Counted from the first letter of the stretch, positions 24,507-33,505 are shown. The stretch: 64,000 bases of DNA from Christensenella tenuis (GCF_014287795.1 NZ_JACOON010000002.1:410673-474672); one strand, 5' to 3'. Numbers and translations are program-made. Notes: generated from the letters alone by a model not told the origin.

Positions 24507-25637
24507 ATGTCAAATCTTAAAGTTTTCGTTTCTTCTACATGTTATGATTTGAAAATATTGAGGGATAGACTGAGAAGCTTCATTGAAAGCATAGGCTATG
24601 AGCCTATTATGAGTGAATATAGCGATTTATTATATGACCCTCGCGAGCATACACATGTGAGTTGTATCAATGAAGTGCCTAATTGTGACATGGTTCTTTT
24701 AATAATTGGTTCGCGTTTTGGAGGAAAATGTAGTACGGATGCTTTGAAGAAAATAGACTTCGAGAGTTTGAAAGATAAAAGTAGGAGCACCGAGATATTG
24801 GATGAAAAAGACAAAGTTTTATCAATAACACAGGCAGAAGTATTAAGGGCAATTCAAGCATCTTTGCCAATATATACTTTTGTTGAAGAAAAATTGTGGC
24901 ATAATCATGAAATTTATGAGAAAAATAAGGATAGTCATATAATTGACGAAATGATTTTTCCGTCTATCGCTAAACCAGAGACCGCAAAATATATTTTCGA
25001 ATTTATAAATTTTATTCGTGCTAGAAATGTAGGAAATACTATATACCCATTTGATAATATTAACGATATTGAAGATGTACTAAGGAAACAGTGGGCAAAT
25101 TATTTTCAACGTTTGCTTTGGGAAGAAAGAAATAATAGGATTGAACACAATAGAACTGCACTGCTAAGTGAACAATTAGAAGACCTGAAAACAGCTATTT
25201 TAACGACGATACAGGAAGATAGCAAAAGGGAAGTGGCAATGGGGGTTGTGCGCTTTAGAAGATTAAGTGATGTCTTAGTCGCATTAAAGTACACATCAAT
25301 TAGTAAATTAAAAAAGCAAAGTAGCACTTGGAAAATGGTATTAAAAGAAGCGGGAGTTCAACAAATAATTGATTATACTCAATTAGGAGAAGAGCGGAGT
25401 AGAGGCTTTGGAACGAGGTGTATTTTAGTTATGGCAGATAAAACAGTTTACCAAACTCGTTTTTCAAAAGATATGTTGGATGATTTAGAATCAGATTGGG
25501 AAGACTTTAAGACGCTTAAAGAAGAAGATAAGGTTATAGTTTTAGATACTCTTTTTAAGAATCAAAATAGCATCATGAGAATGATGCACAAAATGAAATC
25601 AGAAGACGCTCAAGAGATTCTAGATTTAATCGTTTGA
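24507..25637 (+). CDS. DUF4062 domain protein, possible effector of cargo module
   Basis: 376 residues. The N-terminal 150 or so match DUF4062: LKVFVSSTCYDLKILRDRL, then SIGYEPIMSEYSDLLYDP, and NCDMVLLIIGSRFGG, a Rossmann-like fold related to TIR and nucleotide-processing domains. DUF4062 often serves as an N-terminal signalling or effector domain in NLR-like proteins. The remainder is helical and charged, with no ATPase motif. Start at 24507 is chosen over a GTG at 24498. It follows the XRE-ImmA gene by 55 bases and ends at a terminator, so it closes the operon. Nuclease or NAD-cleaving activity is possible but not shown. Confidence 0.82.
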   Translation: MSNLKVFVSSTCYDLKILRDRLRSFIESIGYEPIMSEYSDLLYDPREHTHVSCINEVPNCDMVLLIIGSRFGGKCSTDALKKIDFESLKDKSRSTEILDEKDKVLSITQAEVLRAIQASLPIYTFVEEKLWHNHEIYEKNKDSHIIDEMIFPSIAKPETAKYIFEFINFIRARNVGNTIYPFDNINDIEDVLRKQWANYFQRLLWEERNNRIEHNRTALLSEQLEDLKTAILTTIQEDSKREVAMGVVRFRRLSDVLVALKYTSISKLKKQSSTWKMVLKEAGVQQIIDYTQLGEERSRGFGTRCILVMADKTVYQTRFSKDMLDDLESDWEDFKTLKEEDKVIVLDTLFKNQNSIMRMMHKMKSEDAQEILDLIV

Positions 25638-25650
25638 AGGATTTAGATAA

Positions 25651-25684
25651 GGGGGATACTAAACAATATCCCCTTTCTTTTATT
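25651..25684 (+). terminator. Terminator of the cargo module
   Basis: GGGGATA, 8-base loop, TATCCCC and then TTTCTTTTATTTTT. Confidence 0.85.
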
Positions 25685-25878
25685 TTTAACTGATAGGGGT
25701 TAGTACCTGATTTCACAGACACGGAAATTAAGTAATGGCAGAGTAAAATTGGCTCTGGACTCTTGTTTTCAAGTATGATATTCTTATCTGGAATACGACA
25801 ACGGTTATCGCTTCTATTATGATAACGATGTCGAAAAAACACTAAAACTGAATATTTGTTCTATTGATTGTGAAGAGC

Positions 25879-26445
25879 TCCAATGCGTCCTGCACGACGA
25901 ACTGCCTTGCTCCTCTGGCGAAGGTCATCAACGACAACTTCGGCCTTGTGGAAGGCCTTATGACGACGGTACACGCGACGACGGCTACCCAGAAGACGGT
26001 TGACGGCCCTTCCAAGAAAGACTGGAGAGGCGGACGCGCTGCTGCCGGCAACATCATTCCTTCTTCCACAGGCGCAGCAAAAGCGGTGGGCAAGGTTATC
26101 CCGGAACTGAACGGCAAGCTGACGGGTATGTCCATGCGTGTTCCGACGCTTGACGGTTCTGTTGTTGACCTTACTTGCCGCCTTGAGAAAGAAGCGACCT
26201 ATGATGAGGTTTGCGCGGCTGTCAAGAAAGCCTGCGAAGGCGAACTGAAAGGCATCATGTCCTATACGGAAGACGCTATTGTTTCCAGCGACATCCTCGG
26301 CGACGCTCATACGTCCATCTTCGACGCGACGGCCGGTATCGCGCTTACGGGCAACTTCATGAAGCTGATTTCCTGGTATGACAACGAGTGGGGGTATTCC
26401 AATAAGGTTCTTGACCTTATCTCCTATATCGACAGCGTGAAATAA
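25879..26445 (+). pseudogene. gap: Displaced 3' fragment of gap
   Basis: Encodes the last 188 or so residues of GAPDH from SNASCTTNC to the stop, with no NAD-binding domain. Homology to the intact gene begins abruptly at the active-site codons; upstream bases (to about 25,685) match nothing here. Bases 25951-26396 equal 16314-16759 exactly over 446 bases by eye. Outside that block the two copies differ at wobble positions while coding the same residues. This is the expected right-hand product when an element inserts inside gap and replaces its 3' half. A TTG-initiated frame from 25864 is open but would not give a working enzyme. Confidence 0.85.
25885..25913 (+). repeat. Proposed right attachment site (attR)
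   Basis: Same 29 bases as 16248-16276. It marks the junction between element sequence on the left and the displaced gap 3' end on the right. Confidence 0.55.
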
Positions 26446-26600
26446 GCGATAACCATGCATGATTGAACGGTATTGCATCTCAGGGAAAAGACATTGAAAT
26501 TTTTCAAGATTACGGGAAAGCCGTTTCAAGTACGATAACTGTTGGTAAAAGCATATTTGCAAGTACGTATTACCAAATCGTTATCATAACAACATAAAAT

Positions 26601-26646
26601 AAGCACCTTTCTTAACGGGTTTATATTCGGAAAGAAAGGTGCTTTT
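26601..26646 (+). terminator. Second gap-type terminator hairpin
   Basis: AAGCACCTTTC (26601-26611) pairs perfectly with GAAAGGTGCTT (26634-26644), then TT and ATG. Layout (stem containing GAAAGG, then an integrase-like start) mirrors 16961-17013. Confidence 0.75.
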
Positions 26647-26817
26647 ATGTTATTCAAGGATTTACTGCCGGAATTTGAATTTAACTGCCGGACGAGGAAG
26701 GGACGACGCGAACAGAAATTCCAAGATGTAGATATAATATTATATCAAAATATATTCCCTATTCCACGGGTCTTCATATATCCAATGCGGGACGTTAGTT
26801 TTGCGGGACCAAAATAA
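26647..26817 (+). pseudogene. Remnant of a second gap-associated integrase
   Basis: The first 18 residues match the intact integrase start at 12 positions (pattern ML-KDLL-E--FNC--RK). After about 26,700 the frame stays open to a stop at 26815 but no longer resembles an integrase, and it runs into the convergent gene ending at 26795. It sits behind a displaced gap 3' end and hairpin exactly as the intact integrase sits behind gap. This is probably the trace of an older element of the same family. Confidence 0.65.
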
Positions 26818-28462
26818 TAATATCGCCTGCGAGATCAAAAACATCTCCGCTGGTTCCCGGAATTTTTGCAAATAAGATGTAATTTTGGCCTAATTCAGAT
26901 GGAAGGGTCTTTGTATCCGCGATGAGAATAGGAGACTCCGTATTAATATATTCTTGCAAATCCGTTTCGAAAGAATCATATCCGCCCGAAACGCCAAACG
27001 TTTTGGGGAACACGTTTTCCGTGGTATAGGAAGAAAATAAAATCAATTGCGTAATGTTAACGATATTTTTATCGGGATAAATATTTTTTATTTCTGCTAT
27101 GGACTGATTGAAAGCGTCATAGAAAATAACTTCGCTTGGAGACAAATATAGTCCGTTCAGGAAAGGAAATTCTTTATTATTATATAATATCGTTGATTGC
27201 CCATGACTCGCTTCGGAATCTGTAATTGGTTTGGAGCCTTGGGAACCGGTTAGTTTGTCGTAGCCCAGATGAAAGCGGACAAAAATATTGGTACTGCATA
27301 TCGCAAGCAATACAGCACAAGTCAGCAGCGTACACCAGGCAGATTTTCGCGGGCGTTTCATTTTTTGAAGCAGGAAAGTAATGGTTTCCCACAACACAAC
27401 TGCTAGCACACAAAACATAGGATAGGCTCCCCATTCCGCATGGCGGTAGCAGGAAATGGGATAGTACTGAAACCAGGAAGACAAGCAAAAAATACTTAAG
27501 CAGAGATAAGCGCAGAGCCTGATTTTGTTACCAATCCGTTTTTGACCCTGACGGCGTCCTATCAGCAATCTGGTGAGCGCGGTGCCAAAAAGGACAAGTG
27601 ACAAAGCCGGCAAAAGACTCCATATCCAATCATATTGCGGGTTATAATTGACTCCCCACAAATTATTCCAAATTGCCGCAGCTAGACTGCCTTGGTCGCC
27701 GATGCGGTCAACCGCGAATTGCGCCCCGTTTTCAATTGCCTGTAACCACCAGTCACTGAAAGCACCTTGGATAATAATAATCGACATAAAAATACCAAAA
27801 ACAAGGATATTGCCTAAAAGATACCATGAAATATTGCCCAGGGTTTCCTTTCTGCTGGAAAAACGGCAAAGCCATAAGAGCAAGAGAAGAACAAGGCCTG
27901 CAAAAATCGATAAACCTACCGTTTGTTTGCACCAAAAGGTACATGCCGCGAAAACGCCCGCCAAAAAAATATTTTTGGTTCCCCTTTGTTCAATAAAGCG
28001 AATCATACACAGGCAGGCAGCAAGGAGAAATGTCACCGCAAACACATTGGACCAAGGGTGAAAGTTCCAAAAATAGTAATATCCAAGGCTGATGGCGATC
28101 AGTGCCGCCAGCATACCGATAATTCGATTGGAAAAACGCCTGGTAATGATATAAATGAGGCATGTGGAAAAAGCATGAAAAATGCATGTCATAATGTGGA
28201 TAGAACGCACAGATTCCCCAAACAAAGAAACTCCAAATGCCTGCAGATAAATTCCAAGAGAAGTATATTGCGTATAGGTGTCCTTATACAATATTAAGCC
28301 ATTTGCAACGTCGGCCGCTGTTTTCAGCATGAAGCCATCATGGTGCGGATCGATGCCCCTGAGTGCAAAAGAGTAAGCAACCCAATAACTGATGATTACA
28401 ATAAATGCGACGCAAATTAGGTCTTTATATGAAAACGGACATTTTTGATGGGCAATTGTCAT
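26795..28462 (-). CDS. Membrane glycosyltransferase-like protein (GT-C, PMT/ArnT-like)
   Basis: 555 residues with about ten to twelve hydrophobic segments. The first loop has RGIDPHHDGFMLKTAADVANG, an acidic DxxHDG-type motif as in GT-C enzymes that take sugars from polyprenyl-phosphate carriers. The C-terminal 150 residues are soluble and would face outside. No acceptor can be named. It is transcribed towards the integrase remnant, from its own promoter, and is separate from the plus-strand polysaccharide locus, though a role in surface glycans is likely. Confidence 0.7.
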   Translation of the reverse strand: MTIAHQKCPFSYKDLICVAFIVIISYWVAYSFALRGIDPHHDGFMLKTAADVANGLILYKDTYTQYTSLGIYLQAFGVSLFGESVRSIHIMTCIFHAFSTCLIYIITRRFSNRIIGMLAALIAISLGYYYFWNFHPWSNVFAVTFLLAACLCMIRFIEQRGTKNIFLAGVFAACTFWCKQTVGLSIFAGLVLLLLLWLCRFSSRKETLGNISWYLLGNILVFGIFMSIIIIQGAFSDWWLQAIENGAQFAVDRIGDQGSLAAAIWNNLWGVNYNPQYDWIWSLLPALSLVLFGTALTRLLIGRRQGQKRIGNKIRLCAYLCLSIFCLSSWFQYYPISCYRHAEWGAYPMFCVLAVVLWETITFLLQKMKRPRKSAWCTLLTCAVLLAICSTNIFVRFHLGYDKLTGSQGSKPITDSEASHGQSTILYNNKEFPFLNGLYLSPSEVIFYDAFNQSIAEIKNIYPDKNIVNITQLILFSSYTTENVFPKTFGVSGGYDSFETDLQEYINTESPILIADTKTLPSELGQNYILFAKIPGTSGDVFDLAGDIIILVPQN

Positions 28463-28506
28463 AGACTTTCCTTTTGATTATTTTGCAAATAATCTACTGA
28501 ATTAAT

Positions 28507-28535
28507 ATTCTAAAAGATAATTTGCGGCATGTCAA
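28507..28535 (-). promoter_or_regulatory. Promoter of the GT-C gene
   Basis: On the minus strand TTGACA (28530-28535), 17-base spacer, TAGAAT (28507-28512). Confidence 0.75.
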
Positions 28536-28648
28536 CGAACGCAAAGAAGAAGGAAGAAAATTGATTGCATATGCACAAGGAACATCGCTGCCAGCAAGAA
28601 AAAAGAACCGTTTTTCTTTTCATTTAGAATCAGGAAGACACTTGCCAT

Positions 28649-28680
28649 AAGAAAGACCCTCCTACAAAGGAAGGCTTTTC
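28649..28680 (-). terminator. Likely terminator after the subtilase gene
   Basis: On the minus strand GCCTTCC, short loop, GGAGGG with G-T pairing, then TCTTTCTT. Imperfect. Confidence 0.45.
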
Positions 28681-28690
28681 AAATTTATGC

Positions 28691-31429
28691 TTATAAAGAG
28701 ATGCCGTAAGAACGGCAAATCGTTTTGAATTCAGGGCTGTTTGCAAAATTCATAAATATAGTTTTGCGGCTATTGCCGTTCTTGAGCTGTGTTGACCAAA
28801 ATGTTTTTCCGTTTGGATCGGCAGTCCTGTTCATCATAGTCAGATACAACCGATCCACAAATTCTTCATTGCTTATATTCTGCTTTATAAGTTCCTGGCT
28901 GAAAAAGAAATCGTATGCAACGGAAATGCCGCCTTTTCTTCCTGCCAAAAGTTCATTTGTCCAGTGATTGAGGCCGGACACGTCGGAAGAACGGGTTAGC
29001 CCCAATTTGTATAAACGGTTTACGAAAGCTGTGACATCAATGTTACGGTCGCGTGCTTCATCGGAGCGATAAGAACCGACAGAAATATTGTGAGAAGAAC
29101 AGACTTGCTTAAATTCTGAAGAATTGACAAAGTTTGCGAAAACATATTTTCGGCTTGCGCCTTTATCCAGAAAGCTCTGCCAATAATTTTTTCCGGAGGT
29201 GTCTGCCTCACGATTCATCATAGCACGGTACAAAATATCCAGAAAATCCGAATCGGAGAAGTTTTTGTTCGAAAATTCCTTTGAAAATAAAAAATTATAG
29301 GATGCCGATGCACCCGTTTCCAACTGGGAATTGAGCCGCGTGACCCAGTAAGCCTTTCCCGAAGTATCCGGCTGTCTGCTGAGGATGATTTCGTACAGGC
29401 GCTGCACGAACCCTTCTGGCGTACTCGGATAACTGAGCCATTTAAAAGCGATACCTGCACTCTCGGACAGATCACTGGTTACGCCGGCTTTTGAGTGATG
29501 GGCGGCGACTTTATAATAGTAAGTGGCGCCGAATGTTGCAGATGTATCCAGATATGTGGGAGATGAACTTTGACCAAGGTATGCATATTCGCCATTCAGA
29601 GAGGAAGAACGGTAGACATAATAGCCGGAAGCGTTGGGTACCGCATTCCATTTCAAGGCAATCCCTACATTGCTCGTTTGAGCAGCGGAAAGATCTTCAG
29701 GGGCGGGAAGGCCGACAACTGCAATCATGGCCCCAAGCGCATTGACATTTCCCCAGCCGGTCTGTACATCGTACCCGGTAGTATACAAATCGGTTGCGGT
29801 ACGATAAAGGATATCTTTGATTTCATCAACTGTCAGCGAAGGATCCGCAGACAACATCATCGCCGTCACAGCCGACACAACGGGAGCCGCCATGGAAGTG
29901 CCGCTGAGCACCCCATAACCTGAAGGGTATCCGGAAGTGTACCTTCCTGTAGGGACTGTGCTTAGGATAGAAGAACCGGGGGCCGAGATATCCTTGGCGT
30001 TGCCATAATTTGAAAAACTGGATCTGCAATTGGAAGAGGCGCTTGTATAGTTTGTCGTAGAGATCACGCTGATGCAGGAATCGAAATCCGAAGGATAAGA
30101 ATAAGCGGATGAGCCGTCATTTCCGGCAGCGCATACGACGACCGTATTCCCGGAAACAGCGGCATCAATCGTGTTTTTCAATGTGTAATCGTAATTGGAT
30201 TCATTAAGGGTCGTATAGCCAAGGCTCAGGTTAATCACTCGCGCTCCCTGATCTATAGCGTAATTAATTCCGCGTACAACAGATGCTGTGGAGGCTTTAT
30301 CTTCTGTAAAGACATCAATTGTCATCACATTAACCACATCATTTCCGGCCCCGCCGGATATTCCTGCAATGCCAATTCCATTATTTGCCGTAGCGCCAAT
30401 GATGCCTGTTACATGGGTGCCGTGACTGCCGCCATCCGAAGTGATGGGAGACAAGGAATCTGAAGTGGAATCTACACACAGGTTTTTATCCAGATTCACC
30501 TGGAGATCCTGATGGAAAACGTCAACCCCCGTATCGAGAACCGCTACGGTTATTTGGGTGTGCGGCGTACTGCTTAAAAGCTCCCAAGCCTCAGGAACTG
30601 AGATTTTAGATAAATACCATTGATCGGATGAACTGGCATAAGGATCGTCGGGATAACTGTAAGAAGTATCGTACGATATACTTTCCGGTAAAGTTTCCAG
30701 TGCGGAGTAGAGGTAATTTGGCTGGGCATATTTGATATTGGGATTTGCCTCGTATTGCTCGATTGCTTCGCTGACCGTATGTTCAAGAGAAATTTCTACG
30801 ATACCGACGGATTCTTCGGAAGGAGTATCGACTGTTTCGAGGTAGTGCCCGTCAGACTCGGCGACAGCCTCGCTGGCCTGTTCTTCGGTAACATTATTAT
30901 TGTATACAACCAGGACCTCACCTGGAATATAATCAAGTTCCTCTGCGGATGAACGTTCCTGAGCCGCAGCATGGAACGCATTAACAATATCAATGGCCTT
31001 CCCCTGCAAAGAAGCTTCGAATGCCTTGCGCTGTGCATCCAGATTTTCTGTATAATAAAGGGACAGGATATCCCTTACGCCCGCTTCAAATTCTTCGGTG
31101 TTTTCATAAGCGTCGATCAACACTGCCGCTTTTTCGCCATCTGAGCGGGCAATCTCGATGATTTCGGCTAATGGAGCCGGTGAGGAGTTTTCCCCTTGGG
31201 AACCGGAGGGGGAAGGCTCTGTGGCCGGCTCTGAAGCAGACGGAGAAGGCGTGGATTCTTCCGCTAGAGAAGGAATTTCGCCCCCGTCCTCCACAGGAGA
31301 GGCTGCGGCAACAGATTCAACAGGAGCCGCCTCCTCTGCAAACCCTGTAAAAGGAATTACAACGATCATAGAAAAAAGAATGCATATGGAAACAAAAAAA
31401 GGAGTTAATTTTCGGAAGAAAAATTTCAT
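28691..31429 (-). CDS. Secreted subtilisin-like serine peptidase (S8) with FnIII and DUF4214 domains
   Basis: 912 residues. A signal peptide (ICILFSMIVVIPFTGFAEE) is followed by a low-complexity P/S/E linker and an inhibitor-like propeptide (about 160-240, GEVLVVYNNNVTEEQASEAV). The S8 catalytic domain is at about 270-570 with Asp in VAVLDTGVD, His in GSHGTHVTGIIG and Ser in SGTSMAAPVVSA. One fibronectin type III-like domain follows (about 580-670), then four half-repeats of DUF4214 type (FVQRLYEIILSRQPDTSG, FLDILYRAMMNREADTSG, FVNRLYKLGLTRSSDVSG, FVDRLYLTMMNRTADPNG). There is no LPXTG, so DUF4214 may hold it at the surface. It probably processes surface or host proteins. Confidence 0.92.
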   Translation of the reverse strand: MKFFFRKLTPFFVSICILFSMIVVIPFTGFAEEAAPVESVAAASPVEDGGEIPSLAEESTPSPSASEPATEPSPSGSQGENSSPAPLAEIIEIARSDGEKAAVLIDAYENTEEFEAGVRDILSLYYTENLDAQRKAFEASLQGKAIDIVNAFHAAAQERSSAEELDYIPGEVLVVYNNNVTEEQASEAVAESDGHYLETVDTPSEESVGIVEISLEHTVSEAIEQYEANPNIKYAQPNYLYSALETLPESISYDTSYSYPDDPYASSSDQWYLSKISVPEAWELLSSTPHTQITVAVLDTGVDVFHQDLQVNLDKNLCVDSTSDSLSPITSDGGSHGTHVTGIIGATANNGIGIAGISGGAGNDVVNVMTIDVFTEDKASTASVVRGINYAIDQGARVINLSLGYTTLNESNYDYTLKNTIDAAVSGNTVVVCAAGNDGSSAYSYPSDFDSCISVISTTNYTSASSNCRSSFSNYGNAKDISAPGSSILSTVPTGRYTSGYPSGYGVLSGTSMAAPVVSAVTAMMLSADPSLTVDEIKDILYRTATDLYTTGYDVQTGWGNVNALGAMIAVVGLPAPEDLSAAQTSNVGIALKWNAVPNASGYYVYRSSSLNGEYAYLGQSSSPTYLDTSATFGATYYYKVAAHHSKAGVTSDLSESAGIAFKWLSYPSTPEGFVQRLYEIILSRQPDTSGKAYWVTRLNSQLETGASASYNFLFSKEFSNKNFSDSDFLDILYRAMMNREADTSGKNYWQSFLDKGASRKYVFANFVNSSEFKQVCSSHNISVGSYRSDEARDRNIDVTAFVNRLYKLGLTRSSDVSGLNHWTNELLAGRKGGISVAYDFFFSQELIKQNISNEEFVDRLYLTMMNRTADPNGKTFWSTQLKNGNSRKTIFMNFANSPEFKTICRSYGISL

Positions 31430-31459
31430 AGCCGACCTCGCATCATTATGATAATTATT

Positions 31460-31488
31460 ATTTTAAACATTCCGATAAAAAATCACAA
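31460..31488 (-). promoter_or_regulatory. Promoter of the subtilase gene
   Basis: On the minus strand TTGTGA (31483-31488), 17-base spacer, TAAAAT (31460-31465). Confidence 0.55.
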
Positions 31489-31597
31489 GAGAAAATACAA
31501 AAAAGCGCTTGACTGTGCACAATAGGAAATGAAAAGCCGAACTGGGCTGCCAACCAGCATCCGGAATAGAAGAACGCAGTGTGGGTGGGGGGAAGCG

Positions 31598-31627
31598 TTG
31601 ACTTTAGGCCGCGTTTTAAAGTATAAT
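31598..31627 (+). promoter_or_regulatory. Main promoter of the polysaccharide locus
   Basis: TTGACT at 31598-31603, 18-base spacer, TATAAT at 31622-31627, 32 bases before the rfbF start. Confidence 0.75.
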
Positions 31628-31658
31628 ACATTTATTATTGCATAGGGAGAAATGATAA

Positions 31659-32438
31659 ATGAAGGTTGTAATCTTAGCGGGAGGCTTCGGTACGCGCATC
31701 AGCGAAGAATCCCATTTGAAGCCAAAACCAATGGTTGAAATCGGCGATCAACCCATCCTGTGGCACATTATGAAATATTACTCCGGTTTTGGGCATAATG
31801 ATTTTATTATTTGCCTTGGGTACAAGGCCTATGTAATTAAAGAGTTTTTTGCGGATTATTATTTGCATATGTCTGATATTACGTTCGATTTCAGAAATGG
31901 AAACAGAATGGTAGTACATGATAATTTTGCGGAACCGTGGAAAGTAACCTTAGTGGACACCGGCCTTAATACAATGACGGGCGGGCGGCTCAAACGCATA
32001 CAGGATCATATTGGGGATGAGACGTTTATGTTGACTTATGGGGACGGCGTATCGGATGTGGATATCAATGCCTTGATAGATTACCATAAAAGTCATGGAA
32101 AGATTGCGACAATGACAGCAATACGGCCCAGCGGCCGTTTTGGGATACTCGATATTGAGGAAGGAAATGCAATTACTTCCTTCCGGGAAAAATCGCAGGA
32201 AGATATGGGATTGATTAACGGCGGTTTTATGGTCTTGGAGCCTGGGATATTTGATTTCATTGATGGCGATGATACGGTTCTGGAGCGGGAACCGCTCGAG
32301 AAGCTGGCCCAGCAGCATGAACTTATGGCTTTTAAGCATGATGGGTTCTGGCAATGTATGGATACGCTGCGCGATAAGCAATTGCTCGATAAGCTGCTTT
32401 CTGAAAATAGGGCGCCATGGAAGGTTTGGGAAGACTGA
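31659..32438 (+). CDS. rfbF: Glucose-1-phosphate cytidylyltransferase
   Basis: 259 residues. Makes CDP-glucose from CTP and glucose-1-phosphate, the first step to CDP-3,6-dideoxyhexoses. The nucleotidyltransferase start KVVILAGGFGTRISEESHLKPKPMVEIG is complete, and the RfbF-type MLTYGDGVSDVDI and FWQCMDTLRDKQLLDKL are present. The stop overlaps the next start (TGATG). It is the first gene of the long surface-glycan operon. Confidence 0.95.
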   Translation: MKVVILAGGFGTRISEESHLKPKPMVEIGDQPILWHIMKYYSGFGHNDFIICLGYKAYVIKEFFADYYLHMSDITFDFRNGNRMVVHDNFAEPWKVTLVDTGLNTMTGGRLKRIQDHIGDETFMLTYGDGVSDVDINALIDYHKSHGKIATMTAIRPSGRFGILDIEEGNAITSFREKSQEDMGLINGGFMVLEPGIFDFIDGDDTVLEREPLEKLAQQHELMAFKHDGFWQCMDTLRDKQLLDKLLSENRAPWKVWED

Positions 32439-33505
32439 TGTTTCAAAAAGATTTTTTTCGGGGAAAGCGTGTATTTCTCACTGGTCATACGGGCTTTAAA
32501 GGCTCTTGGATGTGTGAATTATTGCTGCTCTGCGGAGCAAAAATCACCGGATTTGCATTGGAGCCTCCAACAGATCCGGCACTTTTTTATTTAGCGGGAC
32601 TGGATCAGCGGGTGGATTCGATTATAGGGGATGTACGCGATTTGAGCGCGCTGGAGAGTGCCATAGAAACGGCGCAGCCTGAAATTGTGATTCATATGGC
32701 TGCGCAGCCGATCGTCAGGGATTCTTACGCAAACCCTGTATATACCTATGAGACAAACGTAATGGGAACTGTGAACGTTCTGGAAGCGGTAAGGCGGAAT
32801 GGCCGCGTAAAGTCGTTTTTGAATGTTACGACGGATAAAGTATATAAAAATAATGAGTGGGAATGGGGATATCGGGAAATTGATGAGCTAAATGGCTTTG
32901 ACCCTTATTCCAACTCGAAATCCTGCTCTGAACTTGTGACAGACAGTTATAAACAATCCTTTTTCAAAGGAACAAAGACGGCTGTTTCCACTGCGCGCGC
33001 AGGGAATGTGATTGGCGGCGGCGATTTTGCAAATGACAGAATCATTCCGGACTGTGTACGCGCAGCGACGGAAAGCAAAACAATATTGGTAAGAAACCCT
33101 TATTCGACGAGGCCGTATCAACATGTGCTTGAGCCTTTATATGCCTATCTTACCATTGTACAGGCACAATATGAAGATCCGGGAGCGGCTGGCAGCTATA
33201 ATATAGGACCGGATGATTCGGACTGCGTAACGACAGGAGAGTTGGCTACGATATTTTGCAGAACATGGGGCGGCATTGAATGGAAAAACACCTGTGAGGA
33301 AAATGCCGTCCATGAAGCGAACTTTTTAAAGCTGGATTGTTCTAAGGCAAAAACAGTTTTGAAAATAACGCCCAGATGGAATATCCAAACGGCAATTGAA
33401 AAAACGGTAGAATGGGTGAAGAATTGGCAGAGACGCGGCGATGTAACCGAATGTATGGAAAAACAAATTGTGGAATACCTGCAAGAGGGCGACGCGGCGA
33501 AATGA
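32438..33505 (+). CDS. rfbG: CDP-glucose 4,6-dehydratase
   Basis: 355 residues. Converts CDP-glucose to CDP-4-keto-6-deoxyglucose with bound NAD. Rossmann motif VFLTGHTGFKGSW is near the N-terminus; the catalytic region has NVTTDKVYKN and DPYSNSKSCSE. The start at 32438 overlaps the rfbF stop; an upstream ATG at 32417 would lie inside rfbF. Its stop overlaps the next gene (ATGA). Confidence 0.95.
   Translation: MFQKDFFRGKRVFLTGHTGFKGSWMCELLLLCGAKITGFALEPPTDPALFYLAGLDQRVDSIIGDVRDLSALESAIETAQPEIVIHMAAQPIVRDSYANPVYTYETNVMGTVNVLEAVRRNGRVKSFLNVTTDKVYKNNEWEWGYREIDELNGFDPYSNSKSCSELVTDSYKQSFFKGTKTAVSTARAGNVIGGGDFANDRIIPDCVRAATESKTILVRNPYSTRPYQHVLEPLYAYLTIVQAQYEDPGAAGSYNIGPDDSDCVTTGELATIFCRTWGGIEWKNTCEENAVHEANFLKLDCSKAKTVLKITPRWNIQTAIEKTVEWVKNWQRRGDVTECMEKQIVEYLQEGDAAK

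Larger units (their letters stand above)
16248..25913 (+). mobile_element. Integrative element inserted in gap (about 9.6 kb)
   Basis: The segment is bounded by direct repeats of gap sequence 9,637 bases apart. It carries, in order, a replacement gap 3' half, tyrosine integrase, putative winged-helix protein, RHH regulator, lipoprotein, serine recombinase, a three-gene module, and a terminator near the right end. Much of it is clearly AT-richer than the host flanks, most of all 22,463-25,700. No relaxase, coupling protein or secretion genes are present, so it is not self-conjugative by itself. Limits are inferred from the repeat geometry; a simple tandem duplication of gap would not explain the integrase or the break exactly at the active-site codons. 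Confidence 0.75.

Noticed and set aside
25864..26445. Open frame from a TTG giving a 193-residue GAPDH-like protein
   Set aside because: It lacks the NAD-binding domain and begins in unrelated sequence; better explained as the displaced gap 3' end.
16248..26445. Simple tandem duplication of gap with inserted DNA
   Set aside because: The second copy starts sharply at the active-site codons, the tails differ at silent sites far beyond a recent duplication, and an integrase lies directly behind the intact copy.
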